Assembly (NCBI RefSeq): GCF_004843725.1
Contig: NZ_CP039451.1
Location: 2,858,001 to 2,922,000, forward strand
Reading direction: 5' to 3'
DNA from: Psychroserpens sp. NJDZ02
GTDB taxonomy: Bacteria > Bacteroidota > Bacteroidia > Flavobacteriales > Flavobacteriaceae
DNA length: 64,000 nt
Part shown: positions 34,250-42,632 of the stretch, in pieces
Numbering within the stretch: the first letter of the stretch is position 1
How the letters are laid out: each line of letters starts with the position of its first letter
The notes under the pieces: generated by a model
Told to the model about the DNA's origin: nothing
Seen by the model: only the letters and a program-made list of their open reading frames with translations
The model's database searches: none
Program-made: the position numbers and the translations under genes

Positions 34250-34357
34250 ATGAGGGACGGTTCAAATTTAACAATATATATAGTAGGAGGAATTATATTA
34301 TTACATTTTTTAGTGGGCTTTGTTTATTTGATTTATAAAATGAACAAGAAAAAATAG
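34250..34357 (+). CDS. 35-residue single-pass membrane peptide upstream of the B12 riboswitch
   Basis: ATG at 34250 to TAG at 34355-34357. The 35 residues start MRDGSNLTIYIVGG, continue with one strong transmembrane helix (about 8-29) and end YKMNKKK. The basic C-terminus suggests an N-out, C-in topology. It lies between the divergent BtuF-like gene and the cobalamin riboswitch. No similar family is recognised. A chance frame of this length is possible, but the clean charge pattern (hydrophobic helix then KMNKKK) argues for a real small protein. Confidence 0.5.
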   Translation: MRDGSNLTIYIVGGIILLHFLVGFVYLIYKMNKKK

Positions 34358-34378
34358 GAAAAACATCATTTTAAATAG

Positions 34379-34386
34379 TACTTTTG
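34379..34386 (+). promoter_or_regulatory. -7 promoter element of the B12 receptor operon
   Basis: TACTTTTG matches TAnnTTTG. No good TTTG lies 19 bases upstream, so it is a weak or differently recognised promoter. It is placed just before the riboswitch, as needed for a leader transcript. Confidence 0.55.
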
Positions 34387-34396
34387 CGTCGAATTT

Positions 34397-34560
34397 TGGT
34401 TTCATTTATTTTTTTTTGAATGAATTAAAAGGGAATCTGGTTTAACTCCAGAACTGTTCCCGCAACTGTAAGCTACAACGCTTGTTATTATACTTCATGT
34501 CACTGTCTGTTTTTAGATGGGAAGACCAATAACAAGACGCAAGTCAGGAGACCTGCCAAA
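34397..34560 (+). promoter_or_regulatory. cobalamin riboswitch
   Basis: The conserved parts are present in order: GGGAATCTGGTTTAACTCC, then GAACTGTTCCCGCAACTGTAA, a variable arm, GGGAAGACCAATAACAAG, and the B12 box AGTCAGGAGACCTGCC (34542-34557). About 45 bases separate it from the ATG of the BtuB-like receptor. Adenosylcobalamin binding represses btuB-type genes, usually by hiding the ribosome binding region. The expression platform here (34561-34604) has a weak hairpin around GACTTTCGGGAGAAGGGTC and no terminator T-run, which favours translational control. Confidence 0.95.
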
Positions 34561-34604
34561 TTCATCATCTAATTAGACTTTCGGGAGAAGGGTCTTTAAG
34601 ATTT

Positions 34605-36455
34605 ATGAAAAAAACAATTGTATTATTACTTTCGATATGTTATAGTGTTGTGTCTTTTGCACAAACACAAATAGACTCTATCCAATATTTAGACGAAATT
34701 GAATTGAGTGATATTAAGCTGAAACATAATGCTGCTGGATTTAAAGTTACTGTTTTAAATGATTCTGTTTTAAGTAAGAATCAATCAAGCTTTACTGATT
34801 TATTGCGCTTTAATTCTAACCTCTACTTTAAAGAAAACGGTTATGGGATGGTGTCGTCCCCTTCGTTTAGAGGGACAAATGCCTCGCAGACTGCTGTAAT
34901 TTGGAATGGTATAAATATTAATTCGCAATTAAATGGTCAGACAGATTTTAGCACTATAAATACTAATAACATTAATCAAGTTGTTATTAGAAATGGAGGC
35001 GGTAGTGTGCAATATGGAAGCGGTGCAATTGGTGGAAGTGTGCATTTGAATAACAATTTAAATTTCAGTAAACATTTAAAAAATGATGTAAAAATAAACT
35101 ATGGTAGTTTTGAAACTAAGAATATCAGTCTTGTTACAGATTATGGACAAGATAAATTTGCTTTTAATTTAGGATTGAATTATATCGATTCTGAGAATGA
35201 CTATAAATATTTAAACTCAGATCAAGTGAATGAAAATGGGGCGTTTAATAATTTAAGTCTTAATGTTAATTTGGGTTATTTTATTTCTGAAAAAGATGTA
35301 ATTAAATTATATCATCAGTCTTTTATTGGTGACCGTGATTTTTCTGGAACAACTACAACACCATCTAAAAGTAAATTTGAAGATATAAATTCTAGGTCTA
35401 TGTTAGAATGGGTTAGAACGGACCATTACTATAAATCTAATTTTAAAGTAGCATATTTAAAGGAGTATTTTGAATATTACCAAAATCAAGATTCTGACTT
35501 TTTTACATTCGGACAGGTAAATACTTTTTTAGTTAAGCATAATTTTAATTATAAAATATCTAAGCGGTTAAGTGTTACTAGTATTTTAGATTATAACACC
35601 TTTAAAGGTGAAGGAAGTAGTTTTGGTAACCCTGATAGGTCTATATTTTCTGCAACAGGATTGCTACAATATAATCTTAACTCTAATTTAAACATAGGCT
35701 TTAATGTAAGACAGGATGTAAATTCGGATTTTAAAAGTCCATTATTGTTTTCAGTGGATGCATTAATTGGTGTTACAGAGTATTACAAAATTAAAATTAA
35801 CGGATCTAAAAACTATAGAATCCCAACATTCAATGATTTGTTTTGGCAGCCAGGTGGAAATTTAGATTTGGTACCAGAATCGTCCTATCAAATAGATTTA
35901 GGACATGTTTTAGATTTTGATTGGTTGCATTTACAATTAAATACATATTACATAAAATCAAAAAATTTGATACAATGGAAACCATCTAATTCTGGTTTTT
36001 GGTCACCACAAAATATTGCTGAAGCTCATAGTTATGGGTTAGAGTTAGGTATAGGTGTTACCAAGAAAATTAATAATCATCAATTAAAACTTAGTTCTAA
36101 TTATTCTTATACAGTATCAGAAAACTTAGAGACAAAAAAACAATTAATTTATGTGCCATTCCATAAAGCCAATGCAACAATTGCTTATTGTTTTAAAAGG
36201 TTGAGTACGTATTATCAACACCTTTTTAATGGATCAGTTTTTACAACATCAGACAATTTAGAAGGTCCTTTTTATAGTTTAGAGTCTTTTAATGTATCCA
36301 ATTTTGGCGTCAATTATAAAGTATTGCAACATTCTGATCATCAAATTGATTTAGGATTAAAAGTGAATAACGTATTTAATAAACTATATCAAAATGTGGC
36401 ATTTAGACCAATGCCAAATCGAAATTTTAATATTCAATTACACTATAAATTTTAA
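34605..36455 (+). CDS. btuB: TonB-dependent outer-membrane receptor, BtuB-like
   Basis: 616 residues, short for a TonB receptor and close to BtuB. Signal peptide (1-19, SFA-Q), a short TonB-box region (about 27-36), a plug (about 45-150) with PSFRGTNASQTAVIWNGININ and QVVIRNGGGSVQYGSGAIGGSVHL, and a 22-strand barrel ending in FNIQLHYKF with a terminal Phe. The cobalamin riboswitch 45 bases upstream makes B12 the likely ligand. It is followed nine bases later by a BtuG-like lipoprotein gene, as in gut Bacteroides B12 loci. Confidence 0.92.
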   Translation: MKKTIVLLLSICYSVVSFAQTQIDSIQYLDEIELSDIKLKHNAAGFKVTVLNDSVLSKNQSSFTDLLRFNSNLYFKENGYGMVSSPSFRGTNASQTAVIWNGININSQLNGQTDFSTINTNNINQVVIRNGGGSVQYGSGAIGGSVHLNNNLNFSKHLKNDVKINYGSFETKNISLVTDYGQDKFAFNLGLNYIDSENDYKYLNSDQVNENGAFNNLSLNVNLGYFISEKDVIKLYHQSFIGDRDFSGTTTTPSKSKFEDINSRSMLEWVRTDHYYKSNFKVAYLKEYFEYYQNQDSDFFTFGQVNTFLVKHNFNYKISKRLSVTSILDYNTFKGEGSSFGNPDRSIFSATGLLQYNLNSNLNIGFNVRQDVNSDFKSPLLFSVDALIGVTEYYKIKINGSKNYRIPTFNDLFWQPGGNLDLVPESSYQIDLGHVLDFDWLHLQLNTYYIKSKNLIQWKPSNSGFWSPQNIAEAHSYGLELGIGVTKKINNHQLKLSSNYSYTVSENLETKKQLIYVPFHKANATIAYCFKRLSTYYQHLFNGSVFTTSDNLEGPFYSLESFNVSNFGVNYKVLQHSDHQIDLGLKVNNVFNKLYQNVAFRPMPNRNFNIQLHYKF

Positions 36456-36463
36456 AACAAATT

Positions 36464-37516
36464 ATGAAAAAAGTCATTTACTCAATTGTAACCTTGTCAT
36501 TATTAGTCTTTTCTTGTTCTAATGATGATGATGCATTTATGCCATCAGAACCTTTAGGAGCTTATGAAAACGGAATTTTAGTTAGTGGAGAAGGCGGACC
36601 ATCTTCAATTTCTTATATATCAAATGATTTTTCTGTAACAGAAAATCAAGTGTATTTTAATGTCAACGATGAAAACTTAGGGGTGTATTTGCAATCTGTT
36701 GGATTTAATGATGATAAGGCATATGTAGTGGTTGATGCAGGAACAATTACTATTATTAATCGTTATACATTTGAAAAATTAGGAACGATAGATACAGGAT
36801 TAACTTTACCAAGATATATTGCTTTTGATGGAACAACTGCTTACGTGTCTGATTGGGCTGATCCAAATAATGCAACAGATGATTACGTAGCTGTTGTCGA
36901 TTTAAACTCAAACACAGTAACTTCTACTATAGCTGTATCAGAAGGGCCAGAACAAGTTTTAGTAAATGCAAACAAATTATATGTATCTCATAAAGGAGGT
37001 TATAATGTTAATAATGTTGTATCCGTAATCAATACAATAGATAGCTCTCTAGAAACTATAACAGTTAACGATGTGCCTGATGAAATGTTTATTGATAATC
37101 AGGGACATTTAATAGTGTTGAGTTCTGGAGCAAATCAATCTTGGTTAACACCTCCAGTTGAAACAGTAGCATCAATTACAAGAATTGATTTAAATGATAA
37201 TTCTATAATTTCTAATATGGAGTTTTCTGAAGGACAACATCCTGGTTTAATGACTTATAGTGACGGTAATGCTTATTATGTCTTAAATAATGGAGTATAT
37301 AGTTTATCTGATAGCGATACTAGTTTACCAGCTGCTTCATTGTTTAATATTACTGCTGGTTATGCTTATGGTTTGTCTGTTAAAAACAACCTTTTATATG
37401 TAACAGATGCTAGTTTTACAGAGAATAGTACTTTAAAAGTATATGATATCCCTGCAGGAACAGAAACAAATAGTTTTGATGTTGGATTAGGAGCTTCTAA
37501 AATTTACTTCAACTAA
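36464..37516 (+). CDS. beta-propeller surface lipoprotein, candidate BtuG
   Basis: 350 residues. Lipobox LLVFSC (Cys18) followed by SNDDD, the acidic signal that sends lipoproteins to the surface in Bacteroidota. The mature part has repeated blades of the YncE/DUF5074 kind (VVVDAGTITIINRYTFEKLGTIDTG, YVAVVDLNSNTVTSTIAVSEGPEQVLV, ITRIDLNDNSIISNMEF). BtuG of gut Bacteroides is a surface lipoprotein with a seven-bladed propeller that binds B12 and caps BtuB. Same size, same fold and same place next to btuB support that role here. Sequence-level homology has not been tested. Confidence 0.75.
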   Translation: MKKVIYSIVTLSLLVFSCSNDDDAFMPSEPLGAYENGILVSGEGGPSSISYISNDFSVTENQVYFNVNDENLGVYLQSVGFNDDKAYVVVDAGTITIINRYTFEKLGTIDTGLTLPRYIAFDGTTAYVSDWADPNNATDDYVAVVDLNSNTVTSTIAVSEGPEQVLVNANKLYVSHKGGYNVNNVVSVINTIDSSLETITVNDVPDEMFIDNQGHLIVLSSGANQSWLTPPVETVASITRIDLNDNSIISNMEFSEGQHPGLMTYSDGNAYYVLNNGVYSLSDSDTSLPAASLFNITAGYAYGLSVKNNLLYVTDASFTENSTLKVYDIPAGTETNSFDVGLGASKIYFN

Positions 37517-37550
37517 TAATTAATCAATAACAAACCACCAATCAACCACA

Positions 37551-37584
37551 AAAAATGCCTCTAAGTTATTTAGGGGCTTTTTTA
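37551..37584 (+). terminator. intrinsic terminator after the BtuG-like gene
   Basis: GCCTCTAA and TTAGGGGC arms (one G-U pair) flanked by A and T runs. It separates the btuB/btuG-like unit from the T9SS propeller gene, which must have its own promoter in the 160 bases that follow. Confidence 0.8.
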
Positions 37585-37742
37585 TATGCATTAAATAATT
37601 TTTCGAGTCTAAATAACAAAATTAAGTGCTGAAATCTTCATTTTTACTTGTGGAGTGAAACAAAATGTATAATTCGATTACTATCTCGCATTAAAATTAT
37701 TGAATGGGAAAATAAAAATAAACAAACTAAAATTTTAAATAC

Positions 37743-39710
37743 ATGAAAAAAAAATATCTATTCGTATTAACATTTATCATTAGCGTATTAGGCTTTTCTG
37801 GCTATGCTCAGAATTATGATAATGGTGTTTTTATATTAAATGAAGGTATGTTTGGTACTAATACAGCTTCAGTTTCATTTTTAAATGATTCTGGAACACT
37901 AGATAACGATGTTTTTACAACAGGAAATCCGGGACAAGATATTGGACAATTAGGGCAAGGTATGGGATTTGATGGCGATAATGCGTACATCATTGGAAGT
38001 GGAAGTAGTGAGGTTAATGTTGTAAATAGTGAAACATTCGCACACATTGCAACGGTAACAACAGGTTTTAATAATCCAAGATATATTGCGTTTGATAATG
38101 GGTTTGGCTACATAACTGATTGGGGTGATCCAGGAGTTACCACAGACGATTATGTTGCAGTAATGGATTTGTCAACAAATACAGTGGTAAGCACAATAGC
38201 GGTAGTAGAAGGACCAGAAAGAATTGTAAAAAAGAATAATCAATTATTTATAGCACATCAAGGGGGGTATGGTTTTGGTACTGCAGTGTCTATAATAGAT
38301 TTAACAGATAATAGTGTATCTCAAATAACAGTTGGGGATATTCCTAATTCTATTTCAGTAGACGACGATTACGTGTATGTGCTTTGTGGCGGGAAACCTG
38401 CTTGGTCTGGAGATGAGACTTTAGGGCAATTATATAGAATCGACTTAACAGATTACTCTGTAATGACTATTTCAGATTTTGCTGCAACTGAGCGCCCAAA
38501 TTATTTGCAAGTTGATAATGGAGAAGCTTTTTATGTCTTAAATAATAATATTTATAATTTCGATTTTACAGGAAGTTTACCAACGACTGCTTTTATTGAT
38601 ACATCTGCTCAAAACGTAACTTTAGCTTATGGTTTGTCTTTAATTGATGAGACATTATATTTAGCGGATGCTGAGGATTATGTAAGTAATGGTAAAATAA
38701 GAACCTATACTACATTGGGGGTTTACCAAAACGAGTATATAGTAGGTCTTATTCCAAACGGCGTTTATAAAAATGAAATGGCACTAGGTATATATGCGCC
38801 ACCTGCAGATCAGACTGGATCGACTGCGATTGCACAGGATAGTCCATTATTTTTAGAATGGGCAACTGGAGCGACTATAACAAGAGGATTAATTAATATT
38901 TCTAATCCTTCTGCAACGGATGGTGGTAGCAATTATGCTACCTTCGGGACATCAGATTCTGCTTTAGGTATGGCAGATGGAGCTGTAGTAAGTCTAGGAG
39001 ATGGAGGTCAAGCAATTTTAACATTTGATACGCCAATTATAGATGGTACAGGTTTTGATTTTGCTGTTTTTGAGAATAGTTTTAGTGATACTTTTTTAGA
39101 ATTAGCTTTTGTTGAGGTAAGTTCAGACGGGGTTAATTATTTTAGATTCCCATCTCATAGCCAAACACAAACAGACACACAAGTAGGTGGTTTTGGAAGT
39201 GTTGATGCGAGATATGTTAATAATTTGGCTGGAAAATACCGTTCTGGATTTGGTACTCCTTTTGATATTAGTGATATCGATGATTCAGCCTTATTGGATA
39301 AAAATAATATTACACATATTAGAGTTATAGATGCTGTTGGATCTATAGATCCTGCATATGCGACTTATGATTCTTATGGGAATATAGTTAACGAACTTTT
39401 TTCTACACCTTATACTTCTAGCGGGTTTGATTTAAATGCTATTGGTGTTATAAACAAGAATACATTGGGTGTGAATTCTTTTTCAAAAGAAATAAAAATA
39501 ACACTATATCCTAACCCGACAACGTCTCAATTTTATGTTTCAGAGACAGGTTTAGTATCTGTTTATTCTTCTGAAGGACGTTTGGTTTTAAAGAAAAATG
39601 TGGAGTCTACTAATGTTCCGGTAAATATCGAAAATTTAACTTCAGGAATTTATATCGTAAATATTACTTCTGACAAAGGAAGTGCTACGCTTAAAGTTGT
39701 TAAAAAGTAA
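37743..39710 (+). CDS. beta-propeller protein with an extra beta-sandwich domain and T9SS sorting domain
   Basis: 655 residues. Signal peptide (1-22, GYAQ), then a propeller (about 24-345) clearly paralogous to the preceding lipoprotein (NPRYIAFDNGFGYITDWGDPGVTTDDYVAVMDLSTNTVVSTIAVVEGPER is the counterpart of its PRYIAFDGTTAYVSDWADPNN block). A second domain follows (about 350-570, with FDFAVFENSFSDTFLELAFVEVSSDGVNYFRF), and a type A T9SS domain from about 585 (YPNP at 589-592). It is therefore secreted or anchored by type IX secretion instead of lipidation. A B12-capturing role is inferred from paralogy and position. Confidence 0.82.
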   Translation: MKKKYLFVLTFIISVLGFSGYAQNYDNGVFILNEGMFGTNTASVSFLNDSGTLDNDVFTTGNPGQDIGQLGQGMGFDGDNAYIIGSGSSEVNVVNSETFAHIATVTTGFNNPRYIAFDNGFGYITDWGDPGVTTDDYVAVMDLSTNTVVSTIAVVEGPERIVKKNNQLFIAHQGGYGFGTAVSIIDLTDNSVSQITVGDIPNSISVDDDYVYVLCGGKPAWSGDETLGQLYRIDLTDYSVMTISDFAATERPNYLQVDNGEAFYVLNNNIYNFDFTGSLPTTAFIDTSAQNVTLAYGLSLIDETLYLADAEDYVSNGKIRTYTTLGVYQNEYIVGLIPNGVYKNEMALGIYAPPADQTGSTAIAQDSPLFLEWATGATITRGLINISNPSATDGGSNYATFGTSDSALGMADGAVVSLGDGGQAILTFDTPIIDGTGFDFAVFENSFSDTFLELAFVEVSSDGVNYFRFPSHSQTQTDTQVGGFGSVDARYVNNLAGKYRSGFGTPFDISDIDDSALLDKNNITHIRVIDAVGSIDPAYATYDSYGNIVNELFSTPYTSSGFDLNAIGVINKNTLGVNSFSKEIKITLYPNPTTSQFYVSETGLVSVYSSEGRLVLKKNVESTNVPVNIENLTSGIYIVNITSDKGSATLKVVKK

Positions 39711-39728
39711 GTCAGATTAAAAACAAAT

Positions 39729-39761
39729 AAAAAGCCTCTAAAATAATTTAGAGGCTTTTTT
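39729..39761. terminator. bidirectional intrinsic terminator
   Basis: AAAAAGCCTCTAAA and TTTAGAGGCTTTTTT arms around a short AT loop, between the convergent T9SS propeller gene and the DUF71 gene. Nearly identical to the hairpin at 40537-40569. Confidence 0.9.
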
Positions 39762-39784
39762 GTGTTTTAGACCATAGTTAATGG

Positions 39785-40504
39785 TTACGGAATTAAGTCA
39801 CAATACCAAACACCATAGGTTTCGGCATCACTTTTACAAACAGAATTACCAGCGGTTTTAGGCGCATTATACTCACGATAAACTTTTTCTCCGATGGTAA
39901 ACGGGATCGGATTTTTAAAGATTGGACCATCAAAACAAAAGGTATGGAACTCGCCATTTTCTCCACATGGATCAACACCTTCAGGTAAATTATCTACAAA
40001 ATGCTCGTCTATAATCGTTCCTACAAAATTTTGGTCAAAGTATTTAGAATTGGCACAAACGACTATTGTTTTAAAGCCCAGCTCCAAAAACTCTGTAATA
40101 AGTTGTTTTGTGTCCCGTTTCCATAACGGAAAGACCGTTTTTATATTTTGTGTGGCTAATTGTGTTTCTCTGTAGATTTTTAAATCCTCTAAATAAATAT
40201 CACCAAAGGCACTATGGGTAAATTGCTCTTCTTTTAATGCCGTTATTGTTTGTAACATAATGTCTTCATAGGTTTCCATACTAGGCATTTCTGGAAGTTC
40301 TATAAGGATTGCTTTTATATTTAAAGCATTAGTTTGTGCTGTTAATAGTTCTTGTCTTAAACCATGCATTGTGACACGGTTATAATGGGTGTTGACGGTT
40401 GTAATTAGTTGTTCAACAGCATAAGAATCGTCTTGTAATAAGTGGTAAAGGGCTAAAGCCGAATCTTTGCCAGAGCTCCAATTAAAGTATGTTTTATGAC
40501 GCAA
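39785..40504 (-). CDS. DUF71/COG2102 PP-loop ATP pyrophosphatase, predicted B12 salvage subfamily
   Basis: 239 residues. N-terminal PP-loop SSGKDSALALY (10-20), which binds ATP and adenylates a substrate. The C-terminal half has DPCGENGEFHTFCFDGPIF, the EN/GE-FHT signature of the diphthine-ammonia ligase family. Bacteria have no diphthamide, and comparative genomics has proposed that bacterial DUF71 proteins next to B12 genes act in cobamide salvage, probably by an amidation. Here it lies in the same locus as the cobalamin riboswitch, BtuB-like receptor and propeller proteins, which fits. The exact reaction is unproven. Confidence 0.85.
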   Translation of the reverse strand: MRHKTYFNWSSGKDSALALYHLLQDDSYAVEQLITTVNTHYNRVTMHGLRQELLTAQTNALNIKAILIELPEMPSMETYEDIMLQTITALKEEQFTHSAFGDIYLEDLKIYRETQLATQNIKTVFPLWKRDTKQLITEFLELGFKTIVVCANSKYFDQNFVGTIIDEHFVDNLPEGVDPCGENGEFHTFCFDGPIFKNPIPFTIGEKVYREYNAPKTAGNSVCKSDAETYGVWYCDLIP

Positions 40505-40536
40505 TAGGTATAGGTTTTAATTTCATGTCTAAACTT

Positions 40537-40569
40537 AAAAAGCCTCTAAAGTTATTTAGAGGCTTTTTT
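40537..40569. terminator. intrinsic terminator of the S41 protease gene
   Basis: AAAAAGCCTCTAAA and TTTAGAGGCTTTTTT arms. On the minus strand it follows the stop of the S41 protease gene at 40574. It is almost the same sequence as the terminator at 39729-39761. Confidence 0.88.
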
Positions 40570-40573
40570 GTTG

Positions 40574-42019
40574 TTATTTAAAGATATTAGGGAGGTCCTT
40601 ATCATTGAGATACATATTATCTCTAGTTAGCGTTTGTGTATTAGAGTTTTCAAAGATAGTAAATTGACTATTAGTTTCAGTCGTACCAAATCGTCCATTA
40701 CCAGTTAAGTGTTGTATCGCTCTTGCTAAAAGAGGCTCGTCTTGTTGTCCTAAAACGCCATAATTAGAAACCGTTTCTCCTAATTCAATAGTTGGAATTA
40801 ACCCAGCTTCAAATTGATAAAAACCAGCCGCATTTTCATTGCGACCAACTAAAGGTTGCATCGCCCAGATATGATTTGGATTGATACCTGTTGTACATGA
40901 GTATGCGCAATCTGGACTATCATAAAGGGTTATAGAAAATTCGTTTTTTCCTCTAGTAGCACTTCCAATATGGACAACTTCAATATGAGGGTTTAGGCCA
41001 TTAATAACTAACTCGCTTGCAGAAGCAGAACTATATTGTGCCAATATATATACTTTATTAAGGTTAAGTGTGTTAATTGCTGTTCCGTCGGTTAATTTAT
41101 CTACAAAATTTCTTGACACCTCTTCATCCGTTAATGCCGCCTGTATTTTGTTATTCCACTGTTGTTTTAAAAATAAATCAGAGGTAGGTTTGCCGGCAAT
41201 CATACTGGATAAATTAATTGCAGAGCCTACGCTTCCTCCTGGGTTATAGCGTAAATCTAAAACTAACTCTTGTACGCCTTCCGCTAAAAATTGTCCAAAA
41301 GCATCATTAAGCTGCTGGTCAAAATTACTTGTAAAACGATTATACATTAAATACCCCACTTTTATACCGTCTACGGTAAACGTATTGGTTATAAATATTG
41401 GGTTTTCTTCGTACACTTGTTTTGTTAATGTTACTGTTTCGCCAGTTAATACTAAATTATCACTACTATCTATTTCGGCTAGACCGATAGTATAAGTATC
41501 ATTACTAGAAAATAACAAGTTAGTGTAGTTGGTTTGCGTTAGTGTCGTACCATCAACAGTTAAAAATAGATCACCACGTTGTAAGTCTGATGCCGATGCG
41601 TCCGTGTTTGGTAGTATGTATTGTATAGCTCCAAAAACTTGTGGTCCCCCGTCTATTAAACCTAATCCAAATTCCATTCCGTTACTTTTAGATATCCCAT
41701 TAAGAGCATTGTTTAAAGTAAAATAGTCGTCAACAATCCAACTAAAGCGGTCATCACTATGTTGTAAATCGTCAAAAAGAGCATTTGGCGAACTGTAACC
41801 ATCCAAATAAGACGTGTAATCGTCAGTATTAGAAAATCTGTTGTCCGCTAAGTCAGGGACTTCATTTTGCCATAGATACCAAAGATTTAAACCTTTCCAA
41901 ACAAAATCTTTTATATCATTATCAGGAATTAAGTTATCATCTTGATCCTCAAAACAAGCCGTGATACTAAAGCATGCTAATAATAGTATGGTATAAATCC
42001 AAGTCTTTTTAATAGTCAT
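40574..42019 (-). CDS. S41 family C-terminal-processing protease-like lipoprotein
   Basis: 481 residues. Lipobox SITAC (Cys22) with an acidic FEDQDD after it. A PDZ-like region (about 110-200, DASASDLQRGDLFLTVDGTTL) is followed by the S41 domain with VQELVLDLRYNPGGSVGSAINL (about 249-270), YSSASASE (329-336, catalytic Ser probably 333) and GSATRGKNEFS with the catalytic Lys. It should cleave proteins in the periplasm or at the cell surface. It is divergent from the sigma module at 42123 and not obviously part of the B12 locus. Confidence 0.9.
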   Translation of the reverse strand: MTIKKTWIYTILLLACFSITACFEDQDDNLIPDNDIKDFVWKGLNLWYLWQNEVPDLADNRFSNTDDYTSYLDGYSSPNALFDDLQHSDDRFSWIVDDYFTLNNALNGISKSNGMEFGLGLIDGGPQVFGAIQYILPNTDASASDLQRGDLFLTVDGTTLTQTNYTNLLFSSNDTYTIGLAEIDSSDNLVLTGETVTLTKQVYEENPIFITNTFTVDGIKVGYLMYNRFTSNFDQQLNDAFGQFLAEGVQELVLDLRYNPGGSVGSAINLSSMIAGKPTSDLFLKQQWNNKIQAALTDEEVSRNFVDKLTDGTAINTLNLNKVYILAQYSSASASELVINGLNPHIEVVHIGSATRGKNEFSITLYDSPDCAYSCTTGINPNHIWAMQPLVGRNENAAGFYQFEAGLIPTIELGETVSNYGVLGQQDEPLLARAIQHLTGNGRFGTTETNSQFTIFENSNTQTLTRDNMYLNDKDLPNIFK

Positions 42020-42122
42020 ATTTTTCTTTTTTCTTTATAAATGTACTTACTTTATTTAATATTTGAAATAAATTGTAACAAATTTAATTATCGGTCGTCG
42101 TAATAGAAACCAACCAACCAGA

Positions 42123-42632
42123 ATGACACAGTTAGAGTTTTTAAAAATAGTAATGCCTTTTAAGGATAAGGTTTTTCGTTTAGCAAAACGATTACTAGTG
42201 TCTCGGGAGGAAGCTGAAGATGCCACGCAGGAAGTGATATTAAAACTATGGAAGAATAAAAGTAAAATAGAAAATTATAAAAATGTGGAAGCATTTTCCA
42301 TGACGATGACTAAAAACTTTTGTTTAGATAAATTAAAATCTAAACAAGCGCAAAATTTAAAAATAGTACATAGTAACTATCAAGATCATAGTGTTGCATT
42401 ACAAAAGCAGATAGAAGTAAATGATAGCTTACAATGGGTTGCTAAGATTATTGAAGAATTGCCAGAACAACAAAAAATGGTCGTGCAGTTAAGAGATATA
42501 GAGCAATACGATTTTGACGAAATTGCAAAAATGCTAGATATGAATCCTACAGCAGTACGTGTAGCCTTATCAAGAGCAAGAAAAATAATAAGAGAAAAAT
42601 TAACTAGTACACATAATTATGGTGTTAAATAA
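42123..42632 (+). CDS. ECF-type RNA polymerase sigma factor
   Basis: 169 residues. Region 2 at about 10-75 (FKDKVFRLAKRLLVSREEAEDATQEVILKLW, FSMTMTKNFCLDKLKSK) and region 4 at about 108-165 (LPEQQKMVVQLRDIEQYDFDEIAKMLDMNPTAVRVALSRARK). It overlaps the next gene by 14 bases, so sigma factor and putative anti-sigma factor are translated together. It should control a regulon that includes the two DUF4252 genes downstream (inference). Confidence 0.93.
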   Translation: MTQLEFLKIVMPFKDKVFRLAKRLLVSREEAEDATQEVILKLWKNKSKIENYKNVEAFSMTMTKNFCLDKLKSKQAQNLKIVHSNYQDHSVALQKQIEVNDSLQWVAKIIEELPEQQKMVVQLRDIEQYDFDEIAKMLDMNPTAVRVALSRARKIIREKLTSTHNYGVK

